Source: Antrihabitans spumae
GTDB lineage: Bacteria > Actinomycetota > Actinomycetes > Mycobacteriales > Mycobacteriaceae
NCBI RefSeq assembly: GCF_043944905.1
Contig: NZ_JBIMSN010000126.1
Span: 1-64,000 of the forward strand
Reading direction: 5' to 3'
DNA: 64,000 nt
In this document: in pieces, positions 25,519 to 33,030 of the stretch
Position numbering within the stretch: the stretch's first letter is position 1
Layout of the letters: every line of letters begins with the position of its first letter
Notes under the pieces: model-generated
Database searches by the model: none
The model's input: the letters and a program-made list of their open reading frames with translations, nothing else
What the model was told of the DNA's origin: nothing
Made by a program: the position numbers and the translations under genes

Positions 25519-25845
25519 TCATTTCGCCCATTGGAGTGTGTTGCCGGGGTGGCCGCCGTGCTGGTGGAGCAGTGCGGGGCGTTGGTCGTCGTGGTCGCCG
25601 TTGCCGCGTTGGATGTTGCAGGTTTGGTGCAGTAGTCGGTCGGTGATGGTGCCGCCGTGGTCGCGGCTGGTGCTGTGGTCGCCGTGGAGTTTGTGACCGT
25701 CCCAGTTGAGGTGGGCGTTGTTGTCGTTGTACATGGGTTTGGCACACCACCAGCACGGTGTTGTGTCTCGGTGCTGTTGCTTGAGGCGGAGTACTTGCTT
25801 CTGGTGTTGCCAGCCGAGTCCGCGTTGGGTGGTGGTGCGAGGCAT
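25519..25845 (-). CDS. HNH endonuclease adjacent to the terminase
   Basis: The 108-aa protein starts at ATG 25843-25845. It shows a CWWC zinc knuckle, the HNH core GDHSTSRDHGG and a second metal site ending in CNIQRG. HNH proteins encoded beside terL/terS are known to be needed for cos cleavage in HK97-like phages. That role is inferred from location. Confidence 0.9.
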   Translation of the reverse strand: MPRTTTQRGLGWQHQKQVLRLKQQHRDTTPCWWCAKPMYNDNNAHLNWDGHKLHGDHSTSRDHGGTITDRLLHQTCNIQRGNGDHDDQRPALLHQHGGHPGNTLQWAK

Positions 25846-25857
25846 CGCGTCGGACTG

Positions 25858-26169
25858 CTAGCTGAGTAGCGTGCCGACGTCGAGTCCGCGGACCTGTGCT
25901 GCGCCTGCGATGGGTTGGAGTGGGTTGGCGATCGCCGTTGCCCACTGTCCGGTCGGTGTCCAGCCTGCGGGCATGACGTCGCGGATGGCGCGGTAGACGA
26001 GGGTGAGGTTGCCACCCTTCTTCAGGTTGGCCTTGACGGTGGGCACGACGTCGGTGCGGAGGCGGTCGAGCTGCTCGGGTGTGGCGTCTTCGCGTGCGGC
26101 TGCGATTGTGTAGACGCAGGCGAGAATGCGGCCGAGTCCTTGGTTCTTGGGTGTGTCTTTGACGGTCAT
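25858..26169 (-). CDS. Unknown 103-aa prophage protein
   Basis: ATG 26167-26169 overlaps the upstream stop by ATGA. The protein is helical and basic (EQLDRLRTDVVPTVKANLKK, LVYRAIRDVMPAGW), ending in a hydrophobic helix. No family recognised. It belongs to a short set of genes between the terminator at 26885-26914 and the packaging genes. Confidence 0.65.
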   Translation of the reverse strand: MTVKDTPKNQGLGRILACVYTIAAAREDATPEQLDRLRTDVVPTVKANLKKGGNLTLVYRAIRDVMPAGWTPTGQWATAIANPLQPIAGAAQVRGLDVGTLLS

Positions 26170-26480
26170 GGCGTGGCCTGCCTGATGGGTCGGCTGAGTC
26201 CTCGTCGGTCTTCGCGCCAGTTGTCGATGTCGCCGGTCTTGACGATAGGCGTGCCGTTGACGAGTGGTGCGACGAATGGTGCTGTCTCGTCGAAGGCTTG
26301 GGCTGCGGTCTTGCCGGCCGCATAGGCGTTGTCGATGAGTGCTTGGACTGGTGCGGCGTCGACGCGTGGGATGGGCAGGAAGCCGATGCTGTCGGTGTCG
26401 TTGGTCCAGAGGATGCCGATGGAGCCGCGGGCTGCTGGGGTCCAGCGGCCTTGCCCGGTGCGGTCGGTGTTGTAGGTCAT
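26166..26480 (-). CDS. Unknown 104-aa prophage protein
   Basis: The protein starts at ATG 26478-26480, four bases after the upstream micropeptide. It contains GRWTPAARGSIGILW and a helical middle (VQALIDNAYAAGKTAAQAF). No known domain is apparent. It is translationally coupled to the 103-aa gene. Confidence 0.65.
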   Translation of the reverse strand: MTYNTDRTGQGRWTPAARGSIGILWTNDTDSIGFLPIPRVDAAPVQALIDNAYAAGKTAAQAFDETAPFVAPLVNGTPIVKTGDIDNWREDRRGLSRPIRQATP

Positions 26481-26483
26481 GGG

Positions 26484-26576
26484 TCAGAACAGTTCGATGA
26501 CCAACGGGATGAGTTTCGCTGCGGCGGAGGCGATCGTGATGACGAGTGTTCCAATGGTGATGATGGTGCTCAGCAT
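26484..26576 (-). CDS. 30-aa single-span membrane peptide
   Basis: An AGGAGG site seven bases before ATG 26574-26576 precedes a 30-codon frame encoding STIITIGTLVITIASAAAKL and a short hydrophobic end. The product is almost entirely hydrophobic with one lysine. It overlaps the upstream gene and touches the next. The near-perfect ribosome site makes translation likely. It could be a micro-holin, an immunity peptide or a regulator of a membrane partner. Confidence 0.6.
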   Translation of the reverse strand: MLSTIITIGTLVITIASAAAKLIPLVIELF

Positions 26577-26857
26577 TGCGAGGCCTCCTGTGTGCGTGGC
26601 ATGTGGTCTGCGCGTCGTATGACTGCGAAGCCGAAGCCTGCGTATGGGTCGAGTCGTGGGTGTCGGTCGAGTGCGTTGAGTAGGTGTGCGACCGTGACGG
26701 TTGCGAATCCGATGGTGCCTGCGATCGTGGTTATCGGTGCGCGCTGCATCAATCGGTCCCACACGTGAGAGATCATCTGCCCGTCTTCGGCTGTGACTTC
26801 GTGGGCGAGAACGACGCCGAACACAGCACCGATAGCCTGCGGACCTGTGAGCGCCAA
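26570..26857 (-). CDS. Small hydrophobic protein after a terminator
   Basis: A TTG at 26855-26857 is my preferred start (95 aa, beginning MALTGPQAIGAVFGVVLAHE). A GTG at 26876-26878 is an alternative. There is an AAAAGGGGG stretch before it. The N-terminal half is hydrophobic and the C-terminus polar and basic. It is the first gene downstream of the leftward terminator, so it may need read-through or its own promoter. Function is unknown. Confidence 0.5.
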   Translation of the reverse strand: MALTGPQAIGAVFGVVLAHEVTAEDGQMISHVWDRLMQRAPITTIAGTIGFATVTVAHLLNALDRHPRLDPYAGFGFAVIRRADHMPRTQEASQC

Positions 26858-26884
26858 TGCTCGGCCCCCTTTTCTCACGGGCAC

Positions 26885-26914
26885 AAAAAGACCCCAGAAA
26901 CACTTTTCGGGGTC
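26885..26914 (-). terminator. Leftward intrinsic terminator separating early from late genes
   Basis: Read leftward, a GACCCC stem pairs with GGGGTC (arms at the ends of 26890-26914) and is followed by a run of five T. It lies between the early gene at 26964 and the genes upstream of terS, which is where an early-to-late boundary would need an anti-termination or promoter step. Confidence 0.8.
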
Positions 26915-26963
26915 GCCGAATGGTTCTGAGGTTGTCCCCAGAATACATAAACGCAGGTCAAGA

Positions 26964-27911
26964 TCAAGCATCGACGGCCACCGTCAGCTCGCGCCTGACT
27001 GCTCGCAGTACGTCACCGAAGCGGTAGACGGGTGGATCGTCGCGGTGTATCCATGCCGTCGTGATGGTGTTGCCGTGTAGCCATCCGCGTTTGATGAGCC
27101 AGCGCGGCGGTCTGTTGTTCCAGTTGTGCAGTGTGGATGTAGGGATCTTGTAGCCCATCGCGCCGAGGTAGCCGGCAATCTGCTTCATCGTGCACAAGCG
27201 GTCCTCGATGCGGCGTTGGGCGTCGGCCATGATCTTGTCGACGTTGTGCTGCTCGCGGCATCGTCCGCACCGCACCCACTGCTCGCCCGACTCGGCGCGC
27301 AGCTCGAACTCGCACGGCTTGCCCGATTGCAGAACGCCGGGGCAGGGTCCGAGGTAGCGCAACTCGGGCGCTCGATCGACGGCCATGCGTGCGCGGTCGA
27401 TCGCGTTCGATATGTCGGCGATCATCTCGTGCGACGCGGGCATGAGTCGGATCGACTGCGGGTTGCACGCGAGCCATATTGCGACGCACTCGGCTTCGGT
27501 GCATGACGAGAGCGCGAATGCCGCCTTATCGCGTCGGCCCGTGTTGCAGCGGTTCGCCATCACGAGCCCGCGCAGCCCCGCGGCTTCGATCGGGATCGTC
27601 AGGCGGTAGTGATCTTCGATATGTCGGCCCCAGGTGGTAAGCGAGTTGACGAGTGCGTCGTACGGGCGTCGGTGCGGTAGTTGCCCGTTCTTGTCGATGT
27701 TGATCGGTAGCGGCGTCTCGGCAGACTTGCCGCCGTTGCGGCCGTTGCTCATTCGCGCCAGTCGCGCCGCGGTAATCGTAATGTCGGCGACGATGCCGGG
27801 AACGGTTTTGAGTTCGCTCACAAACTCTCCTACGCAGACGTCGCACAGTGGCACCGAGTCGGCGACCGGGCGGTCGCATTCGCTGCACAGGACGGCGTGA
27901 GCGTTAGACAC
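26964..27911 (-). CDS. Zinc-finger and HTH protein of the early operon
   Basis: The GTG at 27909-27911, spaced behind GGGGG, gives 315 aa. It has an N-terminal zinc ribbon (CSECDRPVADSVPLCDVC), a middle part with a second Cys cluster (CPGVLQSGKPCEFEL ... CGRC) and a C-terminal DNA-binding region (MKQIAGYLGAMGYKIPTSTL, then LIKRG). Such proteins sit at the end of the early region of several actinophages; a transcriptional switch role is plausible. It overlaps the RuvC-like gene by eight bases. Confidence 0.7.
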   Translation of the reverse strand: MSNAHAVLCSECDRPVADSVPLCDVCVGEFVSELKTVPGIVADITITAARLARMSNGRNGGKSAETPLPINIDKNGQLPHRRPYDALVNSLTTWGRHIEDHYRLTIPIEAAGLRGLVMANRCNTGRRDKAAFALSSCTEAECVAIWLACNPQSIRLMPASHEMIADISNAIDRARMAVDRAPELRYLGPCPGVLQSGKPCEFELRAESGEQWVRCGRCREQHNVDKIMADAQRRIEDRLCTMKQIAGYLGAMGYKIPTSTLHNWNNRPPRWLIKRGWLHGNTITTAWIHRDDPPVYRFGDVLRAVRRELTVAVDA

Positions 27912-28467
27912 GTACAACCCCCTTCGGCCAACTGACGTTCGGTGATATGTGGCACGGCAATTCAGGCTCGAGCCAACCGAGTTGCATCGCGCCCATCGTG
28001 GCGAGGGCGAGCGCGTCAGCCTCGTTGTCGTTTCGGATTAGTGCGGCAGGCCAAAGCTCGCGCATTGCTGCGACCATCTCGGCCTTCGAGGCGTCACCGC
28101 TACCTGTCGCCCATTTCTTGACTGTCTTCGAAGCGACCGTCACGACGGGTATTCGGCGCAATGCCAGTTGCTCGACGATTCGGTAGTAGACCGTTGCGCG
28201 CTCTGCGAATCGTCCTGGCGCATTCGGATTCGGGCGCCCGGGTGACTCGATGACGACGAGCTGCACCGACGAGGGCAGCGATCCCCATATCCGCCGCGTC
28301 TGGTCGCCGATGCGGATGGCGGTCTGCGTGATCGTGTCAGCGTTCGATCCTTGCCGCCCCATCGTGGCGCAGATCGGCTTGTTCGGGTTCCCAGCTATGC
28401 GTGGATGCTTGATTGTCGAGACACCGGCAGCGGTCAAGCTGGGATCGATACCGACCACCGTCGTCAC
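27904..28467 (-). CDS. RuvC-like Holliday junction resolvase
   Basis: The 187-aa protein shows the RNase H-like fold signature: VVGIDPSLTAAG at the N-terminus (first catalytic Asp), VVIESPGRP (catalytic Glu) and a C-terminal DNEADALALA (last acidic pair). It resolves branched DNA during replication or before packaging. GTG 28465-28467 overlaps the zinc-finger gene by GTGA. Confidence 0.85.
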   Translation of the reverse strand: MTTVVGIDPSLTAAGVSTIKHPRIAGNPNKPICATMGRQGSNADTITQTAIRIGDQTRRIWGSLPSSVQLVVIESPGRPNPNAPGRFAERATVYYRIVEQLALRRIPVVTVASKTVKKWATGSGDASKAEMVAAMRELWPAALIRNDNEADALALATMGAMQLGWLEPELPCHISPNVSWPKGVVRV

Positions 28468-28670
28468 GGCTTCTCGACCTCCTCGAATGGCAGCTCACGC
28501 AATTTGAGGGCAGCCTCCAGGCGACCGTGATGCGCCGGTGGTCCGACGAGCTCGATTCGTTCGCCGGCCGATCCGCGACGGAAGCACACGTCGCCGGGGG
28601 CCGCGTGGCACTGCGGGCACATGATCGTGTTCGCGTCGTTGCGGACGGCGTGCGAGTTCTGGCTACGCAT
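28464..28670 (-). CDS. Small zinc-finger protein
   Basis: The 68-aa protein carries CPQCHAAPGDVCFRRG followed by PPAHHGRLEAAL, a pattern of two CxxC-like pairs and His-x-x-Arg seen in small phage zinc-binding proteins. ATG 28668-28670 overlaps the stop of the replication gene. Function is unknown; nucleic-acid binding is likely. Confidence 0.7.
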   Translation of the reverse strand: MRSQNSHAVRNDANTIMCPQCHAAPGDVCFRRGSAGERIELVGPPAHHGRLEAALKLRELPFEEVEKP

Positions 28671-29607
28671 CGGCGGTCACCGCTTCGGCAACTTGAGGCA
28701 GGAACGCTTGCCACGCTTCGAGACTCATCGGCGTGTGATCGCAGCGGACCGCAGGTAGGTCGAACTCTTTGAGTGAGGTCGGCTCGTGCCGGATGGCGTT
28801 CTCGTCGCACAGTTCGCAGGCGTCGATGGCTGCTCGGCGGCTACCGAGCTCCTGGCGCTTGGCCTGCAAGGTGGCCGCATTCCATTCGTCGAGCAGGCGC
28901 CGAGAGTTGCCGCACGCTCTGCACGGTTCGGTCGTCGGGTTTTCGAGATGCTTGGAGCAGCGGGGGGCGGGGGCTTTGTCGGCAACCTTCGCCTCGGACG
29001 CGCTCGCGCCCCTCCCTAAACTTTCAATCTCAGGAACAAGAGATGTACCCATACCTGTACCAGTACCTGTGGGTTCGCTAAGGGTTCCCGATGGGTTGAA
29101 CCCTTCGGGATGGGTTACCGAAGGGTTCGGGATGGGTTCGCTATGGGTTGCGGAAGGGTACGCAAACCCATCACCCGGATCGATCTCGTTCGCCGTCGCG
29201 GTAGCGTCCGCCCGACGTAGCTTCCGCAATTCCACAGCCACTTCATGGCGAAGCATCTCCGACGCGACGACCGTCGCCGCCCGGAGCGCGGACTTCAACG
29301 TATTCGGCACTTTCCAGACCTCACAGGTGCGCATGTACGAGCGAACGAACAGCTCCTCGGTGTCATCGTCGAAGAACACGAACCGCGCCGCCTGAAGCTC
29401 TTTCAGATCCCTCCAGATGTCTTCGACGGTGATCGAGTTGCATCCCTTCGCCCACTTCGTCACCTGGAGTGGCTGAACGCCAGCGCGATCGATCACGCTC
29501 TGTGAGATCAGTTCGAGATAGGTGCATTGCGCGTCGCGTGAGAGTGCGCGGAAATCCTTATCTCGCCATATCGATTCTTGAATCACGCCGATTTTGTTAG
29601 TCGCCAT
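28663..29607 (-). CDS. Replication initiator (replisome organiser) with internal iterons
   Basis: ATG 29605-29607 (overlapping the HNH gene by 11 bases) gives 314 aa. The N-terminal 110 residues look like a winged-helix replication domain (ESIWRDKDFRALSRDAQ, TVEDIWRDLKELQAARFVFF). A low-complexity middle encoded by the iterons follows, then a C-terminal zinc part (CSKHLENPTTEPCRACG; CELCDENAIRHEP). Such proteins bind the origin and recruit the replisome. No helicase gene is recognised in the prophage, so host DnaB is probably used. Confidence 0.78.
   Translation of the reverse strand: MATNKIGVIQESIWRDKDFRALSRDAQCTYLELISQSVIDRAGVQPLQVTKWAKGCNSITVEDIWRDLKELQAARFVFFDDDTEELFVRSYMRTCEVWKVPNTLKSALRAATVVASEMLRHEVAVELRKLRRADATATANEIDPGDGFAYPSATHSEPIPNPSVTHPEGFNPSGTLSEPTGTGTGMGTSLVPEIESLGRGASASEAKVADKAPAPRCSKHLENPTTEPCRACGNSRRLLDEWNAATLQAKRQELGSRRAAIDACELCDENAIRHEPTSLKEFDLPAVRCDHTPMSLEAWQAFLPQVAEAVTADA
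29015..29171. other. Candidate replication origin: 11-bp iterons and adjacent AT-richer segment
   Basis: GGGTT occurs at 29071, 29082 and 29093, and again (last copy GGGTA) at 29112, 29123, 29134, 29145 and 29156, an exact 11-bp spacing within each block. A reversed copy sits between the blocks (29098-29105). An adjacent segment (29015-29070) is lower in GC and contains TACC repeats. Iterons plus an AT-richer stretch inside a replication initiator gene is the arrangement of the lambda origin. The spacing is not a multiple of three, which argues for selection on DNA rather than protein. Confidence 0.6.
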
Positions 29608-30187
29608 TTTTGGCCGCCTCCCATTCTGTGACGATTTGCGCGGCACGGTCTTGTGCGGCACGAATGCGTCGCCAGCAGCAGCCGCAGAAATAGCGCCATT
29701 CGTCCGCTGTGCGGGCATTCATAGCGACCTCGACCAGTTCGACTAAGTCGCCGTATTCGAGCCCGGCTTCGAGGAACTGGTGTATCGAAACGCCGAAGGT
29801 GTCGGGCAGCGGGATCTTATGGACGCCTCCGAGTTTGTCGGTCCATGTCCAGCTGTTCCACTTAGCCAAGAACCATGTGTTGTCCTGAGCTCTTTGCGCT
29901 TGATTCCGAACCCGCTCGGCCGCAGCCTGCTTCATTGCTTGCGCCCACAAGAGCGTTTTGGTTTCGATGTCCGCAACTATCGGTGCATCGGGGGCGCTGG
30001 CTGATTTGCCCGCGTTGCATGGTTGGCACGCCGTGACAAGGTTGCTCGGGTCGTCCGATCCACCTAGCGCGACGGGCACAACATGATCAACGGTCAGCTT
30101 CACTTCGGGAGCGGTTGCGCCGCAGTAGCGGCACGTGTGGTTGTCGCGTCGAAGGATCTCGTAGCGCAACCTCTTGCTGACGGCCAT
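29597..30187 (-). CDS. HNH endonuclease with helical C-terminus
   Basis: The 196-aa protein starts at ATG 30185-30187. Residues 1-65 are a standard HNH domain (CRYCG, LTVDHVVPVALGG, NLVTACQPCN). The remaining helical, tryptophan-rich part is unrecognised. It may be a homing or regulatory nuclease, and it directly precedes the replication gene. Confidence 0.88.
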   Translation of the reverse strand: MAVSKRLRYEILRRDNHTCRYCGATAPEVKLTVDHVVPVALGGSDDPSNLVTACQPCNAGKSASAPDAPIVADIETKTLLWAQAMKQAAAERVRNQAQRAQDNTWFLAKWNSWTWTDKLGGVHKIPLPDTFGVSIHQFLEAGLEYGDLVELVEVAMNARTADEWRYFCGCCWRRIRAAQDRAAQIVTEWEAAKNGD

Positions 30188-31242
30188 TAGACGACCTCAT
30201 TTCCGTTGTGCGGGAACTCGTCCCATGTGCGGCCGTCGAGTTCGCGGCCTGCCGCCTTCTTGCCGACCCGGCGCATGACCGTCCAACCTTGATGACCAGC
30301 TGCAAACGGATCGAACGGGTTGTCAGGATTGAGCGCGGTCGTCCCCGTGGCGTGTAGTGCCGTCTGCCGACTGTTCGGCTTCCGCGGGACATTGAGGACG
30401 GTGTACTCCTGTCCCATCGTGACGGGATTGCCTGTGATGTAGCGGGTTACGTCCTGCTCCCATTCGCCCCACTGCTTGAACAGGAACGCGACGCCGGCGC
30501 TTTCGCATTGGTCACGGATGCTGCGTGCCCAGTCGGGATGCATCGGCCTTGCGCCGCGGCCTGATTCGCCGCCGACGATTAGCCAGGCGAGCGGTGCTCG
30601 CCCGTGCACGTTGCAATGCTCCTGCGGCCCTTCGTAGGTCGAGGGCGAAACTCCACCTGGGTAGCAGTTGCACAGATTGATCGGGCCGAGCAAGGGTTCG
30701 GCACTGACGAATCGAACCGCAGCGGGCGTATCGAGCAGCACCGGAATGCGAGCGTCAGCCCACTGCTGATTCTCAGCCGAAACGCCTAGCCAGACGTTCG
30801 GAAGCGGCCAGTCCGAAGTGGCCCAGTCGCTTTCGCCGCCGAACTCAACGGATGCTGCAAACACCTCGTCGATAAACGTGTCCGACGAAAGTAGCGAGCG
30901 CATCCGTGCGTGCCGTTTCGTGAGGACCTGGAATGTGTGCTGCGACGCCACCGCCATTACTGCGAACACCTGGGCGATGTACTCGTCGGGGATGTCTTTG
31001 TGGAACAGGTCTGACATCGAGTTGACGAACACCCGGCGCGGCTTCTTCCACCGCAACGGCTCTTCGAGTTTGTCCGGCCGGAGCTGGACGTCGAAACCGT
31101 TCTCGTAGTAGTGACCTGGCGTGCCCCGGAATCGTTCGGCGAGCGTTTCGGCGTAGCAGTGATCGCAGCCTGGTGAGACTTTCGTGCACCCCGTGGTTGG
31201 ATTCCACGTGACGTCGGTCCACTCGATTGATGTCTTGCCCAT
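30187..31242 (-). CDS. DUF5131 (Gp37/Gp68-like) family protein, possible radical-SAM enzyme
   Basis: The 351-aa protein starts at ATG 31240-31242, with a GTG one codon before as alternative. It begins TSIEWTDVTWNPTTGCTKVSPGC, and the C-x6-C-x2-C pattern completed by CDHCYAE fits an iron-sulfur or zinc site. WLGVSAENQQWAD and WLIVGGESG are also characteristic of the phage Gp37Gp68/DUF5131 family. The reaction is unknown; nucleic-acid modification has been proposed for the family. TGATG links it to the esterase gene. Confidence 0.88.
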   Translation of the reverse strand: MGKTSIEWTDVTWNPTTGCTKVSPGCDHCYAETLAERFRGTPGHYYENGFDVQLRPDKLEEPLRWKKPRRVFVNSMSDLFHKDIPDEYIAQVFAVMAVASQHTFQVLTKRHARMRSLLSSDTFIDEVFAASVEFGGESDWATSDWPLPNVWLGVSAENQQWADARIPVLLDTPAAVRFVSAEPLLGPINLCNCYPGGVSPSTYEGPQEHCNVHGRAPLAWLIVGGESGRGARPMHPDWARSIRDQCESAGVAFLFKQWGEWEQDVTRYITGNPVTMGQEYTVLNVPRKPNSRQTALHATGTTALNPDNPFDPFAAGHQGWTVMRRVGKKAAGRELDGRTWDEFPHNGNEVV

Positions 31243-31952
31243 CACCGCACCCCCGCATTGATCGCGTCGGCGAGGCGGTCTAGATGCCCACCTGCGATAT
31301 ACCGGGTCGTGTGCTCACCCGATAGGTACCCGGCGATGTAGCGGCCCGCTGCGTCGTACTGAGCGTGTGTGCCGATCGGATCGCGTAGCCAGTCCCGCCA
31401 CGACGGAGCGACCTGTGGTGGACGTTGCCCGCCGATGAGGAAGTCAGCCACGCGGCGTAGCGGGCTCTTGTCGGGGCAGCAGGGGATGCCGTCGCCGGCG
31501 TGTGCCACGTCGAAGGTGCGGATCGACGGCCAGGTGAAGTGCGCGCCCGCGATGCCGTAGCCGGGGAGGTTGCCGCCGGGTGCTCGTCTTGGGTTGGCGA
31601 CGAGTCCCACGAAGAGTGTGTCGGTGTCTTGCGTGTAGTCCGAGCCGACGTGGCAGTCCTCGAGGAAGTCGGACACGACGTACGCGCCGAGGCTGAATCC
31701 GAGAATGCCGACGCGGTTCGGGCTGCGGCGGATCGCCTCGGCGAGGTTGCGTTTACCTTCGACCAGCGACTGTGACAGTGACGGGCCGAACGGGTTGCGC
31801 TCGGGGTTGACCGGGCCGACTGCTGCTGGGTACGAAAGGTCTGCGATGTGCCGGAACCGTGGCTTGTCGAGGCGGCGAACGACGTTGGCGAGCATGTTGT
31901 TCGGGTGGTTGCCGAGTTCGCCAGCGCCGCGAACGGTGATGATGTCGATCAC
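31242..31952 (-). CDS. LysB-like serine hydrolase (mycolyl esterase candidate)
   Basis: GTG 31950-31952 sits seven bases after AAGGAG and gives 236 aa. An alpha/beta-hydrolase core is evident, with nucleophile motif GFSLG (Ser87), Asp154 in HAGDGIP and a C-terminal His223 in GGHLDRL. This layout matches actinophage LysB enzymes, which cleave the mycolic-acid ester to arabinogalactan at lysis. Unlike most phages it is about 24 kb from the endolysin gene, inside the early region. Confidence 0.75.
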   Translation of the reverse strand: MIDIITVRGAGELGNHPNNMLANVVRRLDKPRFRHIADLSYPAAVGPVNPERNPFGPSLSQSLVEGKRNLAEAIRRSPNRVGILGFSLGAYVVSDFLEDCHVGSDYTQDTDTLFVGLVANPRRAPGGNLPGYGIAGAHFTWPSIRTFDVAHAGDGIPCCPDKSPLRRVADFLIGGQRPPQVAPSWRDWLRDPIGTHAQYDAAGRYIAGYLSGEHTTRYIAGGHLDRLADAINAGVR

Positions 31953-32004
31953 GTTGTGCTCCTTCGATTTCGAGCTGCTCGGCGTGTCGGTCGACCTTCG
32001 CCCT

Positions 32005-32205
32005 TCAGTAGCGCGCGCCGAAGGAAGCGTCCGGAGCAACGACTCGGGCGCGGAGGACTCGCAGATCCTGAGCGGACAGGGTGTCGTGAGCCGATTCGGA
32101 TCCGAGGATCGATTGCGCACGCGCGGTGTTCGCGTCGGCTGCCGCTTTCGATCGGTACTCGTTGGCGCGGTCGAGCGCCACCTGTGAGAAGCCTTGCAAG
32201 CTCAT
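32005..32205 (-). CDS. Unknown 66-aa early protein
   Basis: ATG 32203-32205, behind GAGAGGG, starts a basic helical protein (SLQGFSQVALDRANEYRSKA) ending in VAPDASFGARY. It overlaps the ASCH gene by ATGA. No motif recognised. Confidence 0.6.
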   Translation of the reverse strand: MSLQGFSQVALDRANEYRSKAAADANTARAQSILGSESAHDTLSAQDLRVLRARVVAPDASFGARY

Positions 32206-32672
32206 GGCCGTCCCTCTCGTTCAAGCTGCGCGATGATGTCCGCCGGCGGCGTCCACAAACCGAGGGCGCCTGTGCATGGGATCGGCTCGGCGAGGGGGCG
32301 CGCGTTCTCCAGGACGAGGTGCACGATCTGTCGCCGCTCATGTCCGCCGTGCTCGACGTACGCTGACTCGCCCCATGGTCGGCAGCATCCGGCGTCAGGG
32401 TGCACGTCGACGAGCTCGACGGTGCCTAGGATTGCGGCGCAGGTCGTCCATGCGGGCGGGGTGACGATGCCGCTGTCCCAGCATCCGAAGCCGGTCCGTC
32501 CGGTCGCTGCCTTCTGTACGAGCGGTGAGTCCATGCCGCGGTCTGAGTAGCGCATCCCCGCGTGGATCGCGAGGGGCCCGCGATACTTCCAGAGCTGCGT
32601 GCGGTTCTCGATCGTTTTGCCGCCGTGCATGATTGCCCATGCCCACGGCTGTTGAACGGTAAGGGCTTTCAC
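32202..32672 (-). CDS. ASCH (PUA-like) domain protein
   Basis: The 156-aa protein starts MKALTVQQPWAWAIMHGGKT and continues with IENRTQLWKYRGPLAIHAG, the ASCH signature. ASCH domains bind RNA or modified nucleobases. In phages their role is not settled. GTG 32670-32672 is coupled to the redoxin gene by GTGA. Confidence 0.85.
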   Translation of the reverse strand: MKALTVQQPWAWAIMHGGKTIENRTQLWKYRGPLAIHAGMRYSDRGMDSPLVQKAATGRTGFGCWDSGIVTPPAWTTCAAILGTVELVDVHPDAGCCRPWGESAYVEHGGHERRQIVHLVLENARPLAEPIPCTGALGLWTPPADIIAQLEREGRP

Positions 32673-32935
32673 AGCTGCCCCTCACGTTCAAGGTAGACAG
32701 CGGCGGCGAGCTTCTCTGCGCGGTATCCGTGCCAGTGGTCCAGGCCGTCGGGCAGGGTGACGGTGACGACAGGGACGGCGGCATAGCCGAGATCCCTAAC
32801 CCGTTGCGCAGCAGCCGGGTCGGCGCTGACGTCGTGCTCGGTGTACGTCGCGCCTGCGTCGTCGAGTGCACGTTTCGTCATCTTGCAGGGCATGCAGTTC
32901 GGCCGTGAGTAGACGTCGATCGCGATGTCGCTCAT
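32669..32935 (-). CDS. NrdH-type glutaredoxin-like protein
   Basis: ATG 32933-32935 gives 88 aa with a redox-active CMPC (Cys14, Cys17) in VYSRPNCMPCKMT, then YAAVPVVTV (cis-Pro) and a conserved GYR ending. NrdH reduces class Ib ribonucleotide reductase. No nrdE or nrdF is visible in the prophage, so it probably feeds the host enzyme during infection. The upstream micropeptide overlaps it by ATGA. Confidence 0.85.
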   Translation of the reverse strand: MSDIAIDVYSRPNCMPCKMTKRALDDAGATYTEHDVSADPAAAQRVRDLGYAAVPVVTVTLPDGLDHWHGYRAEKLAAAVYLEREGQL

Positions 32936-33030
32936 CGCGCCACCTGCCAATGCTGGACGCCGACCGCGAGCGCTGCGGCGACGGTGAACAGAGCGGCGAT
33001 CGGTAGTGCGGTGCGTAGGAAGTCAGGCAT
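32932..33030 (-). CDS. 32-aa membrane micropeptide
   Basis: ATG 33028-33030 opens a 32-codon frame that overlaps the upstream gene by eight bases and the redoxin gene by ATGA. It encodes MPDFLRTALPIAALFTVAAA and a short polar tail, a single membrane span. Tight coupling on both sides supports real translation. Confidence 0.6.
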   Translation of the reverse strand: MPDFLRTALPIAALFTVAAALAVGVQHWQVAR

